Source: Physcomitrium patens (Eukaryota; Streptophyta; Bryopsida; Funariales; Funariaceae). From it: DNA of 64,000 bases. Position 1 is the stretch's first letter. Each line of letters opens with the position of its first letter. Below the pieces are notes generated by a model. It was given only the letters and a program-made list of their open reading frames with translations. It made no database searches and was not told where the DNA came from. Shown here in pieces: positions 51,901-63,227 of this stretch. Where the stretch lies: positions 14,858,872 to 14,922,871 of the forward strand of contig NC_037260.1 in assembly GCF_000002425.4 (NCBI RefSeq), read 5' to 3'. The translations under genes and the position numbers were made by a program.

Positions 51901-54900
51901 CAGCTCAGGCGATGGTAATAACTTAGCTCTCAGAAGTTTTGTGGCACTGAGGAGGAATACAGTAGATGAAAGGAATAGAAAACCGAGCTCCATTTCTCTT
52001 CCACCTCCTGGATATAAAGGAACAGAAATGATGACAGATCCCTCAAAAAATGTCGCTCTAGATATTCAGTCTCTGGCCTTTATTCAAGATTCTGCTTGGG
52101 ATAATCGCAAATTTTGGGACAGCATAAGACGACATCCAAACGGAAAACAACTCCATGCATTCTTGGAATCAAGGTTATGGATTTCCATCAATATAATTGC
52201 TACATTTGTGGCAATGTTTGCAAACGATTTTACGAAAGCAATTCTGCCAAAAGCAGTAAGAAACTTATATAACTCATTGCTAAATTCCTTGATTGTTCAT
52301 CAATTTTTTGTTGTTAAATCCAATTTGTTGAATGATCTTTCTATTGATACATGAACTGCAGGCAGATGCTTATGAGACTCACATCTTGAGTATATGCTTA
52401 TTCATTTTCTTTCTTGAGATTATAATGCTCTCAATTCTTTCACAGGGCTACTTCCTTGGTTTTTTCTTTTGGTATGTAAGACTGTTTTTTTAACATCTGC
52501 AGTGGCATTTTTTTAATTCAAATGTATTTCCAATCGAGTATTCGATTTTGAGTTTACGGACTTAGCACACCCTTCTAGTACTCACTATTGCATTGCTTTC
52601 ACTTTCAGGCTTGATTTGATTGGAAGCGTTTCACTTCTGACAGTTATTACAAACGTTTACACTCAAAATCTTGTGATTGCAAGGACTGGAAGAGCTGTCA
52701 AAGCAATGAATCGATTGAGCAAGTCCATGCAAGCTACGCCTTTGTCTAGCATGTTCCCAATTACTTATATCCTAAAGGTGATCACTAGACTTTACGTACC
52801 AAAATCTTTTAGTCTAATACCATGGTCTTCTATTTAATGCTGTTAATAATATTGTTTTGATGTTTCCCCTTTTCATGCTTGATTATGTCAATTCAGTGTA
52901 TTCATATCTGATTATGTGGATCTTTATGGTCTCAGGTCTTTCATTACAAAAACGTTGTAGTAGATGACGACGAGGATGAATATTTTCATGTAGTGTCTTC
53001 AACGAAACCAAGTCAAGTTTGGACTGAGCTTTCGGAGCTAACAGCTCAAAAGCTTATAATTGGTCTGTTGGTTATGATGATCGTGAGTCCTTTATTTCGA
53101 GACAACCACCGGGACTTGGGACCTAAAATGTCCCTCAACACTCTTGATGAATTCCATGGTTGTACTGCTCATTTCAATGAGACCATAGACAGAATTCAGA
53201 CTTTCAATATGCTACATGGCTACAATCTTCTATATATGGGTATCAACGGGATGTGTTGTGGAGTTTCTTGTGCACTTGATAGCGCAACCAATTTTATGCA
53301 GATTGTTCCATCTAAGGGTGCAGACGGTAAGAAAGAGGCACAATTGGAATATCGTACTGTGGAACTCAAATCTGTGCTAAGTGACAGCAATCGAACTGAG
53401 GCCTTGTATTCCATCCGCAGTGAATTGCGAACCAAGCATGCCCTAAATGTTAGTTTCATATACATGACTTTTCAATTACAGTCAGGAGCATCACTCTTTA
53501 GTCACGATATGAGTTCATGATTGGCCTTGCAAATCTAGTAATTTAGAATCAAGTTCAGTACTTCATTGTGTTTCTGAAATCTATTTTTTGAGAATTGTTC
53601 TAGAGTTTTGAACACTACATAAACGTGCTCATGGTTGGGTTTCATCTATGCTGGGTTAGTGTTGAAAACAGATGGCAATGACGGTACTCTGGTTGATTAT
53701 TCTTGGTGCTTGGTCCTTCGTCTTGAGTAATGATTCCAATCGATTGCTGATTCAGGTACAGTACTTAATCTCTTTGTTTGGTCCTCAAAACCTGAAACAT
53801 AGTTGCATCTGTTATCTGGACTAAGTTTTGGACTTATTGTAGCCCCAACACAATAGCCTATCTTACTTTCTTTATTGTACGCTTTGCGTAATTCCTACAT
53901 CTTAAATGTCTTAAAGTCAACTTGTTTCATATGCATATTAACACTGTTAGCTCGTACAGATGTTGGTTTAAGAGTGTACAGCCTTGTATTTTGTGATGAC
54001 AGCCAATTGAACGCATGGTAGAAATTGTGAAGGAGCTTTCGGATGATCCTGTCTCTTTTGCTGCAAGAGCCAATGTGAAGCAACCAGCAATAAGTAGTGT
54101 TGGACAGGTTCGACTGTATTTCTCAGAATGTTCTCATGCTCCATACTTTGATATTGAGATTTTGTTACAACAACAATGGAATCAATCCGTTCTCAGTACA
54201 GAAGTATGGGTTAGTTACAATTAAAGAATTGTTATCTTGACTATTGAATTAAATGACATATATTGGAGTGTCGATCGTTTTTCTGAGCTGATAATGCTAA
54301 TCTGTCATCTGCTATGTGGTGTTCAACTCTGGTTTTCCTTAAATAAGTTGTCAAACATATTTGTGGTAGGTGATGGAAACGCGAGTGGTAGAAGCTGCTC
54401 TTGTAAAGATTGCAAGCCTGTCAAAGGTGGCACTTGGGGATGCTGGCATGGATATTTTATCTGTTAATCTGAAAGGAGGCAGTGAATTCAATCGTAAGGT
54501 TTACATTACTATGACCTTGGTCCTAATGGAATCTCTAGACTTGATACCTTGTATACTATGAATCTGACAAAGAACTTTTTTAGTTAACTCTTTCAATCAT
54601 GGTATTGTATTTGATGACTGTTCTTTCTAATGCATCCATTCCACATTGTACGTTGACGTAGATGTCAGGTAGTTGTTTGATCTCTACATGTGGATTTGAT
54701 ATACAAATTATTTGTAGGATGGGGATTCCTAAAAGTTTGAAGGATACCCTCGTCCAATCTCTAGTTGTTCCTAATATTTATTGCTACTCCTACTATCGAA
54801 TCAGATTGATGGCGAGTTCTGGTTTCTAGAGCATGAGACTTTTTTCTTTTGCTTTTTTCATAAAATACGAGTTCTTCATCTCGTAGTTCTCTTCAGTTCT

Positions 54901-55588
54901 TGTAATTTTAGTATGAAAATGAGTTTTACAAGTTCTAAATTTGTTTGTGTGCCTGTGTCACAGCTATGATTCCTGGGAAAAAAATTCGCGCATGCTTTGG
55001 CTTTTGCGACATCCGAAACTTCACAGATGCCACTGAATGTCTTCAAGAAGACGTGATGATGTTTGTCAACAAAATTGCTGATGTGGTTCATAACAAGGTA
55101 GTCTTCCATTCAGGTTTTCCAAACAAGAACATTGGAGATGCATTTCTACTTGTTTGGAAGAAAAGTGCGGCTGATAATATTCAAAAGGTAACATTCTTCC
55201 TCGAACTCATCTTTGAACTTCTGAAGTTCTTTAGATGACTTGTCATTTTCGCAAGAACGGACTTCGTTTGATTTTGTTTATGGTGGTCCAATCTTAACAA
55301 ATTCTCATGATTTTATGCTGGCGAACTGTTTGTAATGTTGCATCTTACAGACACGCGGCACTAATTCATTTGCTGATCGTGCGCTTCAATCTTTTTTGGA
55401 TATTATCCAATGTATAGAGACATCTCAAACTTTAGCTGAATATGCGATGCATCCAGCAATTCAGAAGCGAATGCCTGGTGAGTTACATCCTCAGAGCATG
55501 TTATAATGTTGCTTTGGTGAAGCTTATATGCAGCCATGCATGGCTATAGCTGTTTAGTCAAAGAATTCAACCGCACTTCGTTTTCATG

Positions 55589-55623
<35 letters not shown>

Positions 55624-56167
55624 CAAAATATTAACGACGTGATTTTATTGAGCAGGATATAAAATACACATGGGATTCGGCCTTCATGTTGGATGGGCTA
55701 TTGAAGGTGCAATTGGCTCAGCTCACAAGGTTGATCCTACGTACTTGTCACCACATGTAAATGTCTCCTCGCGACTGGAAGCAGCAACAAAACAATATGG
55801 TGTGATGATGTTAATCTCGGAGACCGTAGTTGCAGAATTAACCAAAAGCAGTTTGCGCCACTGTTGCCGCAAGTTAGACCGCATAACTGTGAAAGGAAGT
55901 GCTGCACCTATCATTATCTATACGTTCGACTTGCCATTATTTCAACAGGACCTTAAAGGAAACCCAGCTGATTATCGAGCTCTGTTTGAGAACGCGGTTG
56001 ATAATTATATTGAGGGAAATTGGTCATCCGCTTTGGAGAAGCTTGAGGAGTGCTTGCAACTATGGCCAACTGATAAACCCGGCCATGTTCTTCTCAATTT
56101 TATGGCCTCACACAACTACAGGATACCTGCAAGTTGGAAAGGTTACCGAGAACTTACTGAGAAATAG
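48991..56167 (+). CDS. CAPE: CAPE: combined cyclic-nucleotide phosphodiesterase and adenylyl cyclase
   Basis: One protein with both a cAMP-degrading and a cAMP-making domain. Eighteen exons: 48991-49002, 49101-49220, 49380-49463, 49645-49712, 49881-50091, 50201-50423, 50586-50916, 51092-51248, 51515-52255, 52362-52471, 52609-52777, 52936-53448, 53672-53755, 54003-54107, 54370-54493, 54964-55187, 55351-55477 and 55656-56167 (1304 aa). Class I PDE domain, residues 18-390: PYHCFRH (His83, His87), HDVDHPG (His123, Asp124) and KCADLSN (Asp301). About five hydrophobic segments lie between 624 and 931. Class III cyclase domain, 1019-1240: FCDIRNFTD (Asp1033), NKNIGDAFLLVW (Lys1072, Asp1076) and VNVSSRLEAATKQYG (Asn1170, Arg1174). 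A TPR-like tail follows (YIEGNWSSALEKL). The architecture matches Marchantia CAPE, linked to motile sperm. Intron 8 appears to use a GC donor. Confidence 0.95.
55591..55620 (+). repeat. (AT)n microsatellite in CAPE intron 17
   Basis: Fifteen AT units inside the intron at 55478-55655. Confidence 0.95.
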
Positions 56168-56380
56168 TGAATATAAGTTTTTTTAGGCTTGTACACTAAG
56201 AGCAGTTATAGAGAAGCATCACTAATATGCCTTATTAACAATAGAGGTTACGATTCAGTTATTATTGATGCAAATCGTATGCTTTATAGCTTGATGACCA
56301 CCTGCTAGTATGGGCAAGTGAGGTGAAAGAAAAACTTTGCTTCCTTTTCACCTTGTGTGCTCTCTCTTAGAAGCGACAAA

Positions 56381-56432
56381 TTTAAGTTGCAGAGACAACA
56401 GTTCAATTTAAGTTGCAGAGACAACAGTTCAA
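56381..56432. repeat. Perfect 26-bp tandem duplication between convergent 3' ends
   Basis: The unit at 56381-56406 (begins TTTAAGTTGCAGAG) is repeated without change at 56407-56432. It lies in the 399-bp gap between the stop codons of CAPE and the MUCI70-like gene, so it is probably in one or both 3' UTRs. Confidence 0.9.
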
Positions 56433-56566
56433 TCATCCGACTACGGATAATTGCCACAAGTCTGGTCTGAGAAGAATCTTTTTTTGGTTGACATCATGGG
56501 TAAGACATGGATGGCATCTTCCCTTCACCTTTATAGAGGTGATTTGAAATCCCTTATGCAAGCAGG

Positions 56567-58821
56567 TTACGTGCCGAATTTGTCTGCACTGCCTTCGTTC
56601 TTAGCAAGTTTCTGTAGGTCGTCCATTCGTTTGACCCATTCCAATTTGGACGAGTGTTCTCGCACATGTTTGTGCAGTGCAACAAGTGTGTTGTACTCAC
56701 AATTGGGGAACATGAAGAAGGGAAACTTGTAACGCAGCCTGTGAAGTACATAACCGAAGCTTAGTTGGTCCCTCGGAGTAAATCTGTTCACTTCGTTGAA
56801 CCAGAGACACGAAAAAAGGTTTGTCATGGGTGTGTGCTCCCGCACGATTAATCCTCCCTCTGGAACGTCTGCAGCAGTTAAGGAACGAATCAAGCGCATG
56901 TTGTAAAGCACAACTCCTCATCTTCGTTTCAATTTCACAGATACTTCCTCTCAAGGAGTTTCAAGCTGCCATTAATCGAATGCCGGTTCGGAAGACATCG
57001 CAGGATAGCACACCTTGATAAAGAATATTCACTCTCAAAAAGTCGCTCTTGGGCACCAAGAAGATTTTTCAAAAATCATTGAAGGGAAATCTGTGGAACA
57101 GGATTCAGCGTGAAGTTTACCTACCACTCTGCAGTGGGAGTTTAGCTTCGGACCACGGTTGCAGGCCCTCTTTACGGTAAACCTCCATATGTTGGTCAAT
57201 TAGAGGACGAGCATATCGCTTTCGTCTCTTGCATGCATCCGCTTCTTCATACACACTTCGATGATACTTATGTTGCGCAATTGCAAACGACTGATTCTCT
57301 CTCCACAAATACCTGCTTCCTTACAGTTCAAAATCTAATTCAAACCGCAGATTATTTTCACTACTCAACAGCGTGGATGTATGAAAGACAAAGGTTGAAG
57401 GATTTCTACCTCTCAAGAATCAAGAGGGGGTCGGCTACAAGCTCCAATTTCCCATCAATCCAAATACTATACCGCGTTTTGGGAAACAACCGATGAAGCA
57501 GAAGCTTCGGCACCTTGCCATTTCGTCTTGCCTCATCATAAGGCAAGCTCTTCATTTCAATTACTCGCCACATTCCAACCCAGTTTCCTTCATTTTCATC
57601 TCGTACCAGAAATTTTCCCTCTTCGAAGGTCTTGACAGAAACATGGTCTGCCAACATTATGAAGCAAAATATCTTATGAGCCAGCCGGCTCACATTTGAG
57701 GGCTGATGCGGTTGGTCATAGTTATCAAAGATGCCGGTGGCTACTAGAAACCTGCAGTGGCTCACATACCCTTGATCTTTTCTAGCGATTAACTCTGGTC
57801 CATCAACTTGAGCGAATCCACAGTGTATCTGCACAAGGAGGGCATTTAGTCCAGTGTCTTGGATAATTTGTTGAAGAGTATTTTATATATTTTTCAGATG
57901 TTGCAGTTTTAGATGAGGCTGGTTGGGTTTAAGTACATTCTTCTTAGGCTCGAGATCAAAACTTTCTTCTCTTTGTCGCAAGGTTTGATTTCCCCCAAAG
58001 AGAAGATTCATCGGCAGCTCCTTGCCACCATTCGCAAAACTTCCTTCCACAACATAACTCAACTCCAAATCGACCGACGAGGCATTCCTCTTCCAGTCTG
58101 GGAACTTTACGGACCATGGGCTGTCCACAAGTGCAATGGGACAACCTGTGAAAGACACAAATTAGACTTCTCATTGATGAGCTCAGAATACCATTTGCAC
58201 ACAAGCTGTGCATCTTCCCTCCCCCCTAAAAACAACTTAAGGCCAAGAAACACTGCGTTCGATTTAGCTATCCATGTCTGAAAAACCATCTCACGGAACA
58301 AGTATTCCTGTATCTCTGGTCAAGTATGACCATTCGATATATTTTACTTAATTCAATGCATTGCCAAATGGCTACACTCTTTCCTCACTTTCAAAAAAAA
58401 TAATTGCTTTTCAAGAAGTGACTATCACCAAGTAGTTGCAATCTTACGGTGTGCAGGACCAGGGAAGAGCCCAATCGCTGCAAGAAACATATAAATCTTA
58501 CGCCTCTTCTTGCATTTCCCTACATCAAAACAGCACTGAATCTGAAGTAAACCAAGCCTACCACACCGAAAAGGAGTAAGCGAATAAGTGATATCCCTTC
58601 CAGCATCACTCACCAAAGGCACTGCACGCAACAATTTTTGAGACAATCTTCAAAGCCACAAACCAATGTAAGAGCAACAAACCTGGAAAGGGGGTCCTGG
58701 ACTCGCACGACCAGAAGAAGAACACCGTCAAGGAGAAGAGAACACTGAACCATACGATGATCATCCCTGCAAGAAACAGCCATCGCGCCTTTCTCCGCCT
58801 CATACAGTGCATGAGCTCCAT
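56567..58821 (-). CDS. DUF616 / MUCI70-TOD1-like type II membrane glycosyltransferase
   Basis: Member of the plant DUF616 family, which includes the pectin-related MUCI70 and the TOD1 protein reported as a ceramidase. Five exons: 58821-58683, 58145-57937, 57828-57410, 57312-57125 and 56868-56567. They give 418 aa. A short basic N-terminus (RRRKAR) and one membrane segment (about 14-38) indicate a type II Golgi protein. The luminal domain begins IHCGF (117). It continues with DQGYVSHCRFLVATGIFDNY, NGKVPKLLLHRLFP, YSIWIDGKLELVADP, LWRENQSFAIAQHKYHRSV, VPEGGLIVREHTP and LWFNEVNRFTPRDQLSF, the family blocks in order. Splicing exon 1 directly to exon 2 keeps phase, but a small extra exon near 58200-58540 cannot be ruled out. 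The exact substrate is unknown. Confidence 0.88.
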
Positions 58822-59428
58822 GGTTGCCGACTACAAGCTCTCAATCTACGCAAGATCGTATCCATGGACTGTAGCTTCCGGCGCATGGACGGTTCGGTTT
58901 AGTGGAGCATGGTGCTCGCTTCCTTGCTCGCTTGTTCGTTCGTCCGTCCTATTTGTCGTCGTTGGATCCGTCTCTCTTTTTGTCGTTCGCTCAGTCATTC
59001 GTTTGGTCGTTCGTCCAGGCTTTCGTTTGGTCAATTATTCGGTCGTTCGTTCGTTGTCCTCTGCTTATTCTTCCAGGAACTGAATTCGGGCTAGTTGTGA
59101 GGTGTTACTGTGGTTTTGGACTGTAATAGTATAATGGATTCATTGGTGTTAAGTGCACTTCGCATTCAGTATTCATCATGTCAATGAATTTAGAAATACG
59201 GATCAATACATGTAATAAAAGATAAAAATATAATCTTTAATATTTGTATAAATGTATACAATACATACATTACATATGACTATTCTTTATGTAATGGCCA
59301 TACGTACATTACATATAGTAAACCATTCTTTTTGTAATGGCCGGATTAAATATGTTAATATTTACATGTGAGTTCAATTCAATATTTGCACAATGTCAAT
59401 TTAATTGAGTTGGAAAGCATCCTAGAAA

Positions 59429-59435
<7 letters not shown>

Positions 59436-59462
<27 letters not shown>
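59436..59462. repeat. (AT)n microsatellite
   Basis: Uninterrupted tract of about thirteen AT units. Confidence 0.9.
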
Positions 59463-59963
59463 CAAACAAATTAATAATTTAAAATCATACACATACAAAA
59501 TTTCACTATAATATTTGTATCACAAACCAATTGAAGACCTCCAACACAACACCAATAGATAAACATGGTTTTTTTTTACGTTCAATTCTTTTTTGGCTCA
59601 AGTTACATGCACACCCCAAATTGCTATACACACACCTATTATGTCTGTCAGCACATTCAAGGCCTATAAATGGCTGCCCTGCTTATCTCCTACAAATGGA
59701 TTTGGAGATGACTTCCTTCCTCTCTTCCTTGTCCCAGCACAAGTCCTAGATGTCCTCCCCCTCCTCTTTATCCATTGCCAATCAAATTAACAAACTAGCC
59801 AATCAAAGGCCTCTATTTTCTTGGATGTCTATAGTAATTTGGGGTGTACGTGTAACAACTTGAAATGTGCATGTAGCCTCAGCCTTCTTTCTTTTAATTT
59901 TCAATTTTTTTCAAGGAGAACACCTCCGCAATAAGAAACAAAAAAGGATCAAACGCCACCATC

Positions 59964-59971
59964 CCACGTGG
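59964..59971 (+). promoter_or_regulatory. Palindromic G-box upstream of phytoene synthase
   Basis: CCACGTGG lies 676 bp before the start codon of phytoene synthase. In angiosperms, light-regulated bHLH and bZIP factors act on G-boxes in phytoene synthase promoters. Whether this site is used here is inference. Confidence 0.4.
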
Positions 59972-60646
59972 ACAATAAGCCAATGCCACCTAAGCAGGTC
60001 CCAGGGACGGGAATCCCCCTCCACTCATGGGTTCCGTCGGAACCCGGCCCGTTCCCCCAGAATCCAGCCCGCGGGATCGCCGGCTCGACTGGGTCCGATT
60101 TGTCCCACATCCACGTCCATATGAGCGACGCCGAAATCAAGCGATGCTCGACACCGATCGGGGATACGGATCCCCCTGACCCAGGAAGAACCCACGTCGG
60201 TAATTGGAGCGGCGTTGAAGATTCGGACACCAGGATGTTTCCACCGGATGACTCTGCATCGCCCTCATTCCTTCAATCGCATTGTACTGGTGGACTTCAT
60301 CTTTATAGCGGCTTTTGTGCCTCGGTTTGTACCGGTTTGGCTGGACAATTTTGTTTTGCGTGGGAGACTCGCAGTGGATGAATAAACCAATCGTGATTGC
60401 TGCACCTCGTTAGCAGACAGAGAGACTATTTTGTCGTGTCCTTTCCTGGTTTGGGGTGGAATCGGAAGGAGCTCGTAAGAGTCTGTGAGGAGTTACGGGG
60501 TTTGAGTTCGATCGGGATGTGTCGAAGGCTGAATTTGGAGATGTTTCTTGGTGGTGGTGGTGGTGGTGGACGTAGTTGAGGTTGGACTGAGCGAGGAGTT
60601 GTTTGGTTTTTTTTGTAGTTTTTGGGAGAAGTTGGGTTCAAGCGCA

Positions 60647-63227
60647 ATGCAGGCTGTGGGATTTGGAGCTGCGATCAGCATTGAGAAGCTTTCGTGGGGA
60701 GAGAGTGTTCTAGGTGGAGATGCGGAGATTCGCAGCCCTGGAGATTGCAACGACTCACTAGTGAAGTTGCGTTGTGGTCGGAACGCGAGAGTGGTTGCTT
60801 GCGCTACCAGCTACAGCGTTCCCCCGGCAGCGTTGACGGAGGCGAGCGTTTTGACAAGAGAGCGTTATGGCTTCCGCGCTCAGTCCAGCGTTACCACAGA
60901 GCCGTCGGAGAGGAGTTTCATGTCCGCTGAGCAGAAGGTGTTCGAGGTGGTGCAAAAGCAGGCTGCCATGGTCAACGAGGAGCGGCGACGAAGCGTAATG
61001 TCCTTGCAAGATGTGCGGTCTCACTTTATGGCTGGTAGCGCTGTGAATGTGTTGGACGAGGCTTATGTTCGCTGCGGCGAGGTTTGTGCTGAGTACTCGA
61101 AGACCTTCTATCTGGGTAAGACCACCTTCCTCTCTCTTGACGTCTTACATTCTTGCTTTCGGCCTCGCCATTTTCAAGATTATCACCGGCAATTCACCTT
61201 CTTCACTTGGTTTTCATCCAAGAGTGCAACCAGGATATTGCAACTAAGCTGTGGTATTGTTCGATATTGATGACAGGAACGAAGCTTATGACTCCGGAAA
61301 GGCAACGTGCCATTTGGGCTATATATGGTAAGATGTTCTAATTGTGTTTTTATCTTTCTGTTTCCAAGTAGAGTTGGCTAGCCGTAGATCTTCGTAGGTT
61401 CTTTCAAGTTAATGGATCATCATCGTGTTGGTGTAATCGCTGCAAGCGTTCAACAATTCTACTCAAAATCCCTACTGTGATAGTGGTTTCGGAAAAAGAA
61501 CTGAATATATCTAGAAGAACATCCTAGGCTTCTGACGTGTTTATTAACTGCAGAACTTTGTCTGAGACTAAAACCATGTGGGGATAAAAACGCTGTAATG
61601 GTGGGTTAAATCTCGACTTGCCGGGTGCAGTATGGTGCAGGAGGACGGACGAACTTGTAGATGGGCCTAATGCATCTCGCATCACCCCCACTGCTCTTGA
61701 CCGGTGGGAAGATCGGTTCGAGGATATTTTTAGGGGACAGCCATATGACATGCTGGATGCTGCACTTGCTGATACAGTCACCAAATTTCCTGTCGATATT
61801 CAGGTACGCAGCGCGGCTCACCAATTTTGTAACTCTTCAAAAGTTCAAATACTCGTGTCGCAAATCTGGAATGAACTCCCGTTCGCTTGAGACTAACAAA
61901 TCTTTATGAAAAGGGTGATGATGCCCAGCAATCTGGATGGATCCCAGCAGCCTATTCACAATTGTGTGCTTTTATAATGCAGCCCTTCCGAGATATGATT
62001 GATGGGATGAGGATGGATATGGTGAAATCGAGATATGCCAATTTTGACGAACTCTACCTGTACTGTTACAATGTAGCCGGCACCGTGGGTCTCATGAGCG
62101 TACCTGTTATGGGCATTGCGCCTGAGTCAAAAGCCACCACTGAAAGTGTCTACAACAACGCTTTGGCGTTAGGAATCGCAAACCAGCTTACAAATATCCT
62201 GCGGGATGTCGGAGAAGAGTAAGAATTCTAAAATTTTGTTTGATGGTGCTCTTTAATTATTTTGTTGTATGTTCAATTGTTCGGATCTGTTGAAACGATG
62301 CGGCCGTTATAGGATGAGAGGAGAAGCATCAAGTGAGTTATGGGGAGGACGCTGACCATTATTTTTCTTTGGTTGGTCTAGTTTGAACTTTATCAAGTAG
62401 GATGGTCAAAATACTTAGTTGTTTGTGCTTTCCAGCTTATCGATGTACATATGCAGCAAGAAGATTTCATTGAGTCACTTTTATTTGCAGTGCACGGCGT
62501 GGCAGAATCTACCTCCCACAAGATGAACTGGCGCGTTTCGGTATATCGGATGCAGACATTTTTGCTGGAAAGGTTTCTGATAAATGGAGGGCCTTCATGA
62601 AAGACCAGATTAAGAGGGCTAGAGTGTTCTTCGTGGAGGCTGAGAAAGGTGTACGTGAGCTGGACAAAGACAGTCGCTGGCCGGTAAGTTAAAATCCCTA
62701 CTGAAATCATGTAAATCCCAGGAATGATTACACTTTAGGTAAGAGCCGTCTTGCCCGAGTTCATGCTTTTTCGTTGCTCTCATTACTTGTGCTATGCATA
62801 AGTCATGCAGTCTAAGTCTTCCTCCCTAGCGTGTATTTCTGTTAAAGAGGATTTGCACGTATAGGTCCATGTAAATTATGATTTTTGCGCTCAATTCAGC
62901 TCAGTTTGCACACCCACTTCAGAATCTAAACTAGAAGTCTGGAAGTCAATCTTTCGCTGACTGTCGCTGGTATCAACTTACTTTCTCTCCAGCTCCAACT
63001 TTCTGCTTTACACGCTCTTAAGCTGATTCTCCAATGTTTGGTGCAAACAGGTATGGTCCGCCCTGATTTTGTACCAGAAAATATTGGATGCTATCGAAGC
63101 AAACGATTATGATAATTTCACAAGAAGAGCTTATGTGGCCAAATGGCAGAAGCTTGTCTCTCTTCCGGTTGCGTATGGCCGAGCGTTGGTTCCACCTCCA
63201 GATGCACTAGCCAGGTTATCACGTTGA
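60647..63227 (+). CDS. PSY: Phytoene synthase
   Basis: Condenses two geranylgeranyl diphosphates to phytoene, the entry step of carotenoid synthesis in plastids. Six exons: 60647-61115, 61277-61327, 61631-61803, 61983-62218, 62491-62683 and 63051-63227. They give 432 aa, normal for plant PSY with its transit peptide (about residues 1-70, Ser/Ala/Arg-rich). The two Asp-rich substrate and Mg2+ motifs are intact: DELVD at 180-184 in RRTDELVDG, and DVGED at 306-310 in [13 protein letters not shown]. Other blocks are [56 protein letters not shown] and [22 protein letters not shown]. The ATG chosen is the first in its frame. Neither the product nor a paralogue number can be read from this window alone. 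Confidence 0.97.

Larger units (their letters stand above)
58822..60646. other. Divergent intergenic region, MUCI70-like gene and phytoene synthase
   Basis: Next to the MUCI70-like start, 58930-59055 is rich in repeated CGTTCG and TCGTTCGTC words. An AT-rich part with a TA tract (59436-59462) follows. The GC-richer 59940-60646 is probably the phytoene synthase promoter and leader, with a G-box at 59964 and a (GGT)n run at about 60552-60570. Confidence 0.45.

Noticed and set aside
58107-58301. Extra coding exon in the MUCI70-like gene
   Set aside because: The frame is open and has an acceptor-like start, but it is in a different frame from the following exon. Skipping it preserves phase exactly.
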